A stretch of 5,976 nucleotides of DNA from CAYVBE01 sp964448935 (GTDB lineage: Bacteria; Planctomycetota; Brocadiia; SM23-32): positions 1 through 5,976 of the forward strand of contig CAYVBE010000231.1 in assembly GCA_964448935.1 (NCBI GenBank), given 5' to 3'. Below, piece after piece: positions 1 to 4,745 of the stretch (positions are counted from its first letter, which is position 1; each line of letters starts with the position of its first letter). A program made the translations under genes and the position numbers. Under the pieces are notes generated by a model, which was not told the origin of the DNA, made no database searches, and saw nothing but the letters and a program-made list of their open reading frames with translations.

Positions 1-467
1 AGGCCCCAAAGCACCGCGGCCGCCGCCTGCGTAAGCCAGTGCACGTAGCCCTCCTCACCCAGGCTGCGCACCGTATCCGGCAGCACGGGCCAGGCGCCTT
101 CCGGCCTCTTCGACTCGTCGGGCCCTTCGGGCGTGGCGTACCCCAGGGGGTTGACGTGCAGCACGTTGAAGCCGGCGCTGACCAGCTCCGGATGTGCGCT
201 CATCTGCGCCCCGTAGCCCGGCACGTGAAACAGGACCGGCCCCTCCCCGGACGGGCACGGCTGCCAGAACCCATAGAAGGTCTCAGCATCCCCGAGGGTA
301 AACTCCACGTAGTGCCCGCCCGTATGCCGCACCCCCATCCGGAAGGCATAGGGATCATCCTCCAGCAAACGGGCCTTCAACCCGGTCGCCTCTGCATCGG
401 CCAGAATCCCCTCACACCAGCCATCCACCTCAGCCGGTGCCGAACAGTAATTGCTCGGTTCCGTCAC
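1..467 (-). CDS. Alpha/beta hydrolase, acetylxylan-esterase-like (N-terminal part, runs off left edge)
   Basis: The first 155 residues of a GTG-started protein are visible; the 3' end lies outside the window. The start is supported by a GGAGGGG ribosome binding site (475-481) with 7-nt spacing. After about 70 residues of lead-in there is a strand-turn pattern typical of an alpha/beta-hydrolase core: VLFHVPGYGAQ, then a helix, then FNVLHVNPLGYATPEG. The first holds the oxyanion-hole region; the second resembles the following core strand of acetylxylan-esterase-like proteins. The sequence then continues with WPVLPDTVRSLGEEGY and a helix that would precede the nucleophile elbow. The catalytic Ser, Asp and His would all lie beyond the edge, so activity cannot be judged. 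There is no signal peptide, so it is probably cytoplasmic. An ester-hydrolase role on acylated sugars is inferred from family resemblance and could equally be a general esterase. Confidence 0.75.
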   Translation of the reverse strand, partial: MTEPSNYCSAPAEVDGWCEGILADAEATGLKARLLEDDPYAFRMGVRHTGGHYVEFTLGDAETFYGFWQPCPSGEGPVLFHVPGYGAQMSAHPELVSAGFNVLHVNPLGYATPEGPDESKRPEGAWPVLPDTVRSLGEEGYVHWLTQAAAAVLWG

Positions 468-474
468 GCTCGTT

Positions 475-481
475 CCCCTCC
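475..481 (-). promoter_or_regulatory. Ribosome binding site of the alpha/beta hydrolase
   Basis: GGAGGGG lies 7 nt upstream of the GTG at 467. It fixes the start codon of the left-edge hydrolase. The same heptamer serves the zinc-ribbon gene. Confidence 0.7.
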
Positions 482-499
482 GCAGTGCAAGGAGAAGAG

Positions 500-528
500 A
501 GCTTACCCCGAGTCGGCTGGCAAAACAA
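500..528 (-). promoter_or_regulatory. Weak sigma70-like promoter candidate for the hydrolase
   Basis: TTGTTT (523-528) and TAAGCT (500-505) are separated by exactly 17 nt, and the -10 box lies about 33 nt before the GTG start. Each box matches the consensus at only 3 of 6 positions. It lies in the gap of about 80 nt between the zinc-ribbon stop and the hydrolase start, where no strong terminator is visible, so read-through from the upstream genes is also possible. Confidence 0.25.
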
Positions 529-549
529 GGTGCATCGGTCCCGTCCGGC

Positions 550-846
550 CTACAGGCCGATCAGCATCGCCGCCAGCACCAGCGCGGCCAGCAGGGCCAG
601 GATGATCAGCAGTCGCGGGAGGGCGGCTTTCTTGCCCCCGTGGAACTCGCGTTGCACGAACTCCTCGTAGTCGAACTCGTCGTCCTCGGCGTAGCCTGTC
701 GGGATGCCGGCGCCCCATTTTTCGGCGTCCTCGGCCCAGCCGGTCGCGTCGTCCGAGCCGCACTCCGGGCAGGCCCGCGCGCCGCGCCTCACCTCGGCGC
801 CGCAATGCGGGCAGACGAAGTAATCGTCGTTTGACTCACTCGGCAC
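550..846 (-). CDS. Small zinc-ribbon protein with C-terminal membrane anchor
   Basis: The protein has 98 residues. Near the N-terminus it carries a double-knuckle zinc ribbon, CPHC (Cys12, Cys15) and CPEC (Cys26, Cys29), followed by an acidic low-complexity linker (AEDDEFDYEEF, about 53-63), a basic patch (GGKK) and one hydrophobic helix of about 20 residues (79-97) that ends at the C-terminus. This layout predicts a tail-anchored protein with a cytoplasmic metal-binding head. GTG at 846 is chosen over an upstream TTG at 861 because GGAGGGG sits 6 nt before the GTG, whereas the TTG would overlap that site. It starts 18 nt after the DsbD-alpha/redoxin gene and is probably co-transcribed with it. 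I recall similar short zinc-ribbon proteins in PVC genomes, with no known function; none should be assumed here. Confidence 0.85.
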   Translation of the reverse strand: MPSESNDDYFVCPHCGAEVRRGARACPECGSDDATGWAEDAEKWGAGIPTGYAEDDEFDYEEFVQREFHGGKKAALPRLLIILALLAALVLAAMLIGL

Positions 847-852
847 GCAACG

Positions 853-859
853 CCCCTCC
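853..859 (-). promoter_or_regulatory. Ribosome binding site that fixes the zinc-ribbon start
   Basis: GGAGGGG with 6-nt spacing to GTG at 846. It lies inside the longer reading that would begin with TTG at 861, so it argues for the shorter protein. Confidence 0.7.
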
Positions 860-864
860 AACCA

Positions 865-1920
865 TCAGGAATCCGAGGGCGGATATTTCACGGAGCACCC
901 GTAGGGCCGGGCCTTCGGCGTCTTCACCGGCCGGTCCGCCAGGACGTCCTCCAGGGCCTGCTCCACGTAGTTGGTCGGCTCATCAGACCTGCCCCGTGGG
1001 TCGTCGTCAATGCCGCCGTTGTAGACGACCAGCCCGTCGGTGTCCACCACGTACATGTGCGGCGTGGTCTTGGCATCGTAGGCGCGGGCGACCTCGCCGC
1101 TGCGGTCAATGAGCATGGGATATCGGATGCTCACCTTCTGCCGCCACGTCCGTGTCCGTTCGGCCGGCATGTAGTGCGTGCTGTTGACGCCCAGCCAGAC
1201 GACACCCTTCGGCGCGTACTCCCGGGCCAGGTCGCGCATGGTGGAGCGCTTCTCGTGGTGACGCTGCACAAACGGGCAATCCGGGTTGATCCACTCCAGC
1301 ACCACGACCTTGCCCGCGTAGTCGGAGAGGGAGATCTCGTTCCCGTCCTGGTCCTCCAGCGTGAAGGCCGGCGCTACCTGCGGTGCCTTCTGGTCCCATT
1401 CCTTGAAGAGCGTTTCGTTCGCCGGCTGCGCGCTTGTGCCGACCGGCAACTGCGCGCGGAACTCGCCCTCGCCGGGAACGCACTGCTCTTTGCAGGCCAG
1501 CCAGGACGCATTGGCCCGGACGGTCACCGTGCCGCCCGCCTTGAGGTCCTTCGGCGGCGTGACGTCCGCCATCAGCAGGACGCGGTCGGAATAGCCGTAT
1601 CCCTTGACGTCACCCGGCTGAGTGAACGTCTCCGGTCGTGGCCACCTTAATGGACCCACCTCGAAGCCCTTCGGCACGTCGAACTTGACCTCCGTGGCCA
1701 GGCCCGACTCGCCCGGGTGCTTCCAGTAGATGTGCCAGCCCTTCTCCATCTCGAACAGCACGCCCACCCGGAACGCTTCCCCGGGTTGCACCGCTTCCAC
1801 GTCGGTCACCAGCCGCGCCTCCAACTGCTTCGCAGCCCCGGCCGCCGGACCGGTTGCCGGCGACAGGATCGCCAGCGCAAACGACAGCGTACCCAATGCC
1901 TTGCTCATGTGAGAGAACAT
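865..1920 (-). CDS. Exported DsbD-alpha domain fused to a redoxin (peroxiredoxin/thioredoxin-like) domain
   Basis: The protein has 351 residues. A hydrophobic N-terminus with an Ala-rich end (about 1-30) looks like a Sec signal peptide. Residues about 33-160 resemble the DsbD N-terminal (alpha) domain: GWHIYWKHPGESG, then the paired cysteines of CKEQC (Cys143, Cys147), which match the redox pair of the C-x3-C subgroup. Residues about 178-330 form a redoxin domain with the active-site motif NPDCPF (a single Cys215), TTPHM with the expected cis-proline (Pro287), and a conserved-looking tail PYGCSVKY (Cys342) that may supply a second, resolving cysteine. The eight-helix membrane domain that normally links DsbD alpha and gamma is absent. 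A periplasmic thiol-disulfide or peroxide-reducing role is inferred. ATG at 1920 has an AAGGGGG-type site 7 nt upstream; an in-frame ATG four codons later lacks one. It is followed 18 nt later by the zinc-ribbon gene. Confidence 0.88.
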   Translation of the reverse strand: MFSHMSKALGTLSFALAILSPATGPAAGAAKQLEARLVTDVEAVQPGEAFRVGVLFEMEKGWHIYWKHPGESGLATEVKFDVPKGFEVGPLRWPRPETFTQPGDVKGYGYSDRVLLMADVTPPKDLKAGGTVTVRANASWLACKEQCVPGEGEFRAQLPVGTSAQPANETLFKEWDQKAPQVAPAFTLEDQDGNEISLSDYAGKVVVLEWINPDCPFVQRHHEKRSTMRDLAREYAPKGVVWLGVNSTHYMPAERTRTWRQKVSIRYPMLIDRSGEVARAYDAKTTPHMYVVDTDGLVVYNGGIDDDPRGRSDEPTNYVEQALEDVLADRPVKTPKARPYGCSVKYPPSDS

Positions 1921-2005
1921 CGCCTTACCCCCTTTTCGAATGACACCCCGGCGGCTACCCCGGCCACCGAAGCTCGGCTAATCCTATCTTCCACCTCTAC
2001 TTACC

Positions 2006-2034
2006 ACACTACACGGCGTAATCCGTGTGTGCAA
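2006..2034 (-). promoter_or_regulatory. Promoter candidate with a palindrome in the spacer, upstream of the DsbD-alpha/redoxin gene
   Basis: TTGCAC (2029-2034) and TAGTGT (2006-2011) are 17 nt apart. The spacer is almost filled by the inverted repeat ACACGG-N6-CCGTGT (2011-2028). The boxes match the consensus weakly, and the implied leader is about 80 nt. A palindrome between the -35 and -10 elements is a common place for a repressor or MerR-type operator, but no regulator gene is in the window. Confidence 0.3.
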
Positions 2035-2053
2035 CGTGCGAAGGGATGTCCTG

Positions 2054-2157
2054 GGTTGATGCTGACCCGCCCGCGCCGGATATCCCCCGGTTGCGGCGGG
2101 TCGGGTGCATGAGCTTTCGGGTCTGGAAGGAAACGCGTCATCGGGTCAGCATCATCC
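2054..2157. repeat. 104-nt segment bounded by 16-nt near-perfect inverted repeats
   Basis: The left arm 2054-2069 and right arm 2142-2157 are reverse complements at 15 of 16 positions, with 13 consecutive matches (TGATGCTGACCCG at 2057-2069 against CGGGTCAGCATCA at 2142-2154). Inside is a second, shorter repeat, ACCCGCC (2065-2071) against GGCGGGT (2095-2101), which shares five bases with the outer left arm, so the two pairings exclude each other as RNA. No target-site duplication is visible. It could be the end of the adjacent IS remnant, a MITE-like element or an operon-end structure. Confidence 0.5.
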
Positions 2158-2169
2158 GCAAAGAAAAAT

Positions 2170-2237
2170 AGGAGGCAATGTGATATCCTCTTTGCTTTTC
2201 CGCCCTACGGTAAAGCAGAGGAGCACACATGCCTCCT
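2170..2237 (+). repeat. Long imperfect hairpin over the transposase leader, RBS and start codon
   Basis: AGGAGGCA (2170-2177) pairs with TGCCTCCT (2230-2237). After a bulged A, TGTG (2179-2182) pairs with CACA (2226-2229). Beyond a 4x4 internal loop, CCTCT (2187-2191) pairs with AGAGG (2217-2221) and GCTTT (2194-2198) with AAAGC (2212-2216). The tip is CCG (2200-2202) with CGG (2208-2210) around the loop CCCTA. The 3' arm contains the GAGGAG site (2219-2224) and the ATG at 2229, so as mRNA it would block translation. A competing pairing, GCAAAGA (2158-2164) with TCTTTGC (2189-2195), would open the inner stem. Confidence 0.55.
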
Positions 2238-2342
2238 GTGAGGTATTCTACCGTGATCAAGGCAAAAGATGAAGGGTTTCGCTTCGAAGTTCGGTTCTTA
2301 ATGGTCAAAGACGCAAAGCGACTCGGCATTCGCCCCACCGCG
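2229..2342 (+). pseudogene. Remnant of an IS transposase: first ~38 codons only
   Basis: A reading frame opens at ATG 2229, 4 nt after a GAGGAG ribosome binding site. Its first 38 residues (VRYSTVIKAKDEGFRFEVRF and LMVKDAKRLGIRPTA) look like the N-terminal helix-turn-helix of a DDE/integrase-core transposase, in which GI(R/K)PTA is normally followed by R-x-F and a TVRKW recognition helix. After Ala38 this resemblance stops and the frame continues only as antisense of the neighbouring genes. The segment is clearly richer in A+T than its surroundings (about 46% GC over 2161-2330), as expected for transferred DNA. The family assignment comes from pattern memory; a different HTH protein is possible. 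The rest of the element, including any right-hand terminal repeat, is missing. Confidence 0.5.
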
Positions 2343-2423
2343 GGGCCAGAGACGGTCCACCAGCACGCGATAGCCGTCTTTGGGCGACGGTTCTTCGTAG
2401 GCGCGCTTCAGCTGGATCGGCAT
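2298..2423 (-). pseudogene. Truncated DUF488 family gene (5' end only)
   Basis: This short frame was missed because of its size. It starts at ATG 2423, with a GAAGG-type ribosome binding site, 18 nt after the stop of the glutaredoxin-like gene. It encodes IQLKRAYEEPSPKDGYRVLV and DRLWPRG, a very characteristic N-terminus of DUF488 proteins, which are normally about 110-120 residues long. After Gly29 (codon 2337-2339) the match ends and 12 unrelated residues lead to a TAA at 2298. Those residues are read from the antisense strand of the transposase remnant. The catalytic or binding part of DUF488 (itself of unknown function) is gone, so the gene is almost certainly dead. It was probably the last gene of the operon running in from the right. 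Confidence 0.8.
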
Positions 2424-2441
2424 GGTCGCCACCTTCCCGGC

Positions 2442-2675
2442 CTACTCGATGTTGCCCTCTTCCTCGCAGTAGCAGGCGTCGCTCTGGAACTTGTACCAGT
2501 CGGCGCGGAAGGACTCCAGATCGTTCAGATGGTCCAGCACGTCCCCCGGGCCCTGGAAGACCTCATCCCCGTCCCGGAGCACGGGCAGCCTCGCCGCGTC
2601 CAGGTCCTCCGGCACATCGTCGGGCGAATCCACCTCCGTGCAACGGGGACAGCCCGGCGTCCTGTACAGAATCAT
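2442..2675 (-). CDS. Short glutaredoxin-like protein with CPRC motif
   Basis: The 77-residue protein begins with a beta strand and active site, ILYRTPGCPRC (Cys9, Cys12). A likely cis-proline strand follows at ARLPVLRDGDEVFQG (Pro31), then a helix (PGDVLDHLNDLESF) and the tail YKFQSDACYCEEEG, with a second pair, Cys68 and Cys70. Only about 18 residues separate CPRC from the cis-proline, where glutaredoxins usually have about 40, so the first helix and second strand appear to be missing. ATG at 2675 is preferred because GGGGAG (2684-2689) lies 8 nt upstream. An in-frame ATG at 2702 overlaps the glycosyltransferase stop and has a purine stretch only 2 nt away. A thiol-disulfide role in the cytoplasm is inferred, but the shortened fold makes function uncertain. 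It is the fourth gene of the operon, 19 nt after the glycosyltransferase. Confidence 0.75.
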   Translation of the reverse strand: MILYRTPGCPRCTEVDSPDDVPEDLDAARLPVLRDGDEVFQGPGDVLDHLNDLESFRADWYKFQSDACYCEEEGNIE

Positions 2676-2683
2676 CGTCAAAG

Positions 2684-2689
2684 CTCCCC
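2684..2689 (-). promoter_or_regulatory. Ribosome binding site that selects the glutaredoxin-like start
   Basis: GGGGAG with 8-nt spacing to ATG 2675 favours the 77-residue form over the 86-residue form starting at 2702. Confidence 0.55.
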
Positions 2690-2694
2690 GCCGC

Positions 2695-3969
2695 TCAGTC
2701 ATCTCTCCCGGCCCCGTCCGCGCGGTTCAGCGCGTCGAACAGCGCCGAGACCTGATTGCTCACGATGTCCCAGTCGCGCTGAAGTTCCCGGAACAGGCTG
2801 TCCCAGGCGCCGCCGGAGCTGTGCGGCCCCTCCGGCCCGCGCTTGATGACGCGTTCGTAGAGGGGCAGCACCCTCTCCACGCAGCGATCCACCGAGAAGG
2901 GCCGTGCGGATTCCCGCGCGGGTTCCCGCAATGAGCCGTCCTGCCCCGCAACCCAGGCCAGGCCCTCCGCAAATGCTTCCTCCTCTTCATCTTCGATCAA
3001 ACGGCCATTCTCGCGGTCGTGCACCACTTCCCGCGAGCCCGGCGCATCCAGGGCAACCACCGGGCATCCGGCCGCCAGGGCCTCCACCAGCACCATGCCC
3101 TGCGTCTCCGTCTTCGAGGCGAACACGAAGGCGTCCATGGCGTGGTAGGCGTCTACAAGGTCCTGCCCGGTCGTTTTGCCGGCAAAGCAGCAGTGGTCGG
3201 CGACTCCTCGTTCGGTCAGAATCTCCTTCATGGTTTCCATCGAAGTGCCATAGCCCACCACCAGGAAGTGCGCGGCTTCGTCCCGCGCCAGGTATCGAGC
3301 CACGGCACGACAGAGGAAACTGACGTTCTTCTCCGGCGCCAGCCGGCTGACGATGCCGCAGAGGAAGGCGTCGCGCGGGATGTCGAACCTGTCCCGGGCG
3401 ACAGGGCCGTCACCGTCGGCGTATTCCTCCAGGTCAACACCTGTTGGAATGGGCTCTATGGGCCTCCCGACGCCTCTTTCCAGCAGCAATTCCCGGATGC
3501 TCTCGCTCGGAGCTATGACCTGGTCTGCCAGTTCGCAGTAGCCCGTGCCCAGACGCGCCGCGAATTCCCGTGCCGCCGCACTGTCGGGCTGCACGTAGTG
3601 GGCGTAGTATTCGTAACGCGTGTGATACGTGAAGACGAGCGGTATCAGGTGCTGCGCCGCCACCCGCAGTGCCATGGAGCCCAGCATGTAGGGATGATGA
3701 GAGTGGATCACTTGCGGTTCCACTTCTGCCATTGCCCCCTCCACCGTGTCCCGCAGGGGCAGCGGGAAGGCCACCTCCATGTCCGTCATTTTCTGGATGG
3801 CGGGAATCCGCACTACGTCCTTCTCATCCCGCGGACATCCCCTGTACTCGGGGGCCACCACCAGGACGCGGTGACCGCGCTCCCGTATGCCCTTTGTGAA
3901 CCGCTGCACGGAATGGGCCACGCCCCCCACGTGCGGCGGAAACACATTCGTAAACATGGCAATTCTCAT
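2695..3969 (-). CDS. GT4 family glycosyltransferase (GT-B fold)
   Basis: The protein has 424 residues. It starts RIAMFTNVFPPHVGGVAHSV, with the Gly-Gly loop (15-16) of the N-terminal Rossmann domain. HSHHPYMLG (89-97) and TYHTRYEYYAHY (114-125) recall the lipid-glucosyltransferase and alpha-mannosyltransferase branches of GT4. The C-terminal domain has SRLAPEKN, with Arg209 and Lys214 in the usual nucleotide-diphosphate-binding places, and the E-x7-E motif ETQGMVLVE (Glu288, Glu296), followed by GCPVVALDAPGSREVV. A tail of about 45 residues after position 376 ends in an amphipathic-looking helix. It transfers a sugar from a nucleotide donor with retention; the acceptor is unknown, though a membrane lipid is plausible. 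ATG 3969 overlaps the stop of the TVP38 gene (ATGA) and has GGAGG 7 nt upstream. The open frame extends upstream to 4227, but that part is antisense-like and out of frame with the membrane protein. Confidence 0.9.
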   Translation of the reverse strand: MRIAMFTNVFPPHVGGVAHSVQRFTKGIRERGHRVLVVAPEYRGCPRDEKDVVRIPAIQKMTDMEVAFPLPLRDTVEGAMAEVEPQVIHSHHPYMLGSMALRVAAQHLIPLVFTYHTRYEYYAHYVQPDSAAAREFAARLGTGYCELADQVIAPSESIRELLLERGVGRPIEPIPTGVDLEEYADGDGPVARDRFDIPRDAFLCGIVSRLAPEKNVSFLCRAVARYLARDEAAHFLVVGYGTSMETMKEILTERGVADHCCFAGKTTGQDLVDAYHAMDAFVFASKTETQGMVLVEALAAGCPVVALDAPGSREVVHDRENGRLIEDEEEEAFAEGLAWVAGQDGSLREPARESARPFSVDRCVERVLPLYERVIKRGPEGPHSSGGAWDSLFRELQRDWDIVSNQVSALFDALNRADGAGRDD

Positions 3970-4745
3970 GCACCTTCCTCCAGTCCGTGCCCGTCCGCCT
4001 TGTCCACCCGTTCCGCGGCGCGGAGTAATTCCTTCCGCGCCAGATAGGCGATCAGCACCACCGCCACCGCCGTGCCCGCCAGCCCGGCCCAATAAGGCCA
4101 GCCGGAGCCGGCAGAGGACTCCTTGCCCCCGGTCACCCCCGCAAGGCTGCGCATGCCCGCCCCGATATAGACGCACAGGAACGTGCCCGGCAACATGCCC
4201 ACCATCGTGGTCCACAGGAACCGCCACGGTGGCACGTGCAGGGCACCGTAGAGGTAATTCAAAAGTGCGAACGGCGTGAGCGGGCTCATGCGCGTCAGAA
4301 GCAGCACTCTTCTGCCATCCGACCGGGCGGCGTTCCGCACGACGGCCACGGCGCGGGCCTCCCGCGCGTAGCGCAGAATCCTGTCCGCCAGAAGGAGCCT
4401 TGAGACGCCGTAGCCCACCAGTGCACCGACCGTGCTGCCCCCGATGGCCACCGCCAGCCCCACGGGCAGCCCGTAGACAAACCCCGCCCCGAACGTGAAC
4501 ACGGATGTGGGCAGGATAAAGAGACAGCTAATGGTGTAGCCGACGGTCACGACCAGAGGCCCGGACCAGCCCGCCCCGTCCGCCCAATCGAGCAACCCGC
4601 GGGCGATCCGCTCCAGCGGCAGCAGAAGGCCCATAACCACCAGCACAAGCAGCAGAAACGCGGGCCAGAGAAGCGGCACCGCGTAGACCAGCGGCGAGCC
4701 GCCCTGCGCCTCAGCCGTGGGTGCTGAATGGGGTTTATCGCTCAC
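3966..4745 (-). CDS. TVP38/TMEM64 family (DedA superfamily) membrane protein
   Basis: The 259-residue protein has about six hydrophobic segments (around 22-43, 62-80, 93-117, 147-168, 176-197 and 216-236). The family signature is clear: FGAGFVYG (85-92) after the second segment and LTRMSPLTPFALLNYLYG (150-167), followed by MLPGTFLCVYIGAG (184-197), which contains the re-entrant helix and the Arg-x-x-Pro motif important in this superfamily. Members sit in the cytoplasmic membrane; some DedA relatives recycle undecaprenyl phosphate and related TMEM41B/VMP1 proteins scramble lipids, so lipid transport is the best guess. The start is GTG 4745, whose GTGA overlaps the hydrolase stop, with GGAG 8 nt upstream. 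Being translated between a glycosidase and a glycosyltransferase supports a role in moving a lipid-linked sugar, but this is inference. Confidence 0.9.
   Translation of the reverse strand: MSDKPHSAPTAEAQGGSPLVYAVPLLWPAFLLLVLVVMGLLLPLERIARGLLDWADGAGWSGPLVVTVGYTISCLFILPTSVFTFGAGFVYGLPVGLAVAIGGSTVGALVGYGVSRLLLADRILRYAREARAVAVVRNAARSDGRRVLLLTRMSPLTPFALLNYLYGALHVPPWRFLWTTMVGMLPGTFLCVYIGAGMRSLAGVTGGKESSAGSGWPYWAGLAGTAVAVVLIAYLARKELLRAAERVDKADGHGLEEGA

Larger units (their letters stand above)
1921..2297. other. Non-coding stretch between the two minus-strand blocks
   Basis: Apart from the transposase remnant that starts at 2229, I see no protein-coding signal here on either strand. The region holds the promoter candidate and palindrome (2006-2034), the inverted-repeat segment (2054-2157) and the leader hairpin (2170-2237). 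The minus strand was checked for the missing DUF488 C-terminus in 1921-2140 and none was recognised. No classical hairpin-plus-T-run terminator for the upstream operon is evident. Confidence 0.6.

Noticed and set aside
545..556. GGCC-N4-GGCC hairpin at the end of the zinc-ribbon gene as a terminator
   Set aside because: The stem is only 4 bp, overlaps the stop codon and has no following T run.
39..605. A 188-residue plus-strand frame over the left-edge hydrolase
   Set aside because: It opposes the hydrolase frame, which has a ribosome binding site and fold motifs, and has no recognisable domain.
847..861. TTG at 861 as the start of the zinc-ribbon protein
   Set aside because: It overlaps the GGAGGGG site that fits the GTG at 846 and would add residues read from that site.
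1057..1650. A 197-residue plus-strand frame opposite the DsbD-alpha/redoxin gene
   Set aside because: Arg-rich antisense shadow with no motifs; the minus-strand gene has clear domains.
2054..2157. A rho-independent terminator for the right-hand operon
   Set aside because: The 72-nt loop and lack of a T run after either arm do not fit an intrinsic terminator.
2180..2272. A 30-codon leader frame (GTG to TGA) behind AGGAGG in front of the transposase
   Set aside because: The spacing to the GTG is only 4 nt, the product has no visible feature, and the bases are better explained as hairpin arms.
2229..2846. A 205-residue plus-strand frame starting at the transposase ATG
   Set aside because: Only the first 38 codons look like a protein; the rest is antisense to the DUF488 remnant, the CPRC gene and the end of the glycosyltransferase gene.
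3019..4047. A long plus-strand frame opposite the glycosyltransferase
   Set aside because: It is the complement of a well-supported GT4 gene in high-GC DNA, has His/Arg-rich composition and shows no recognisable domain.
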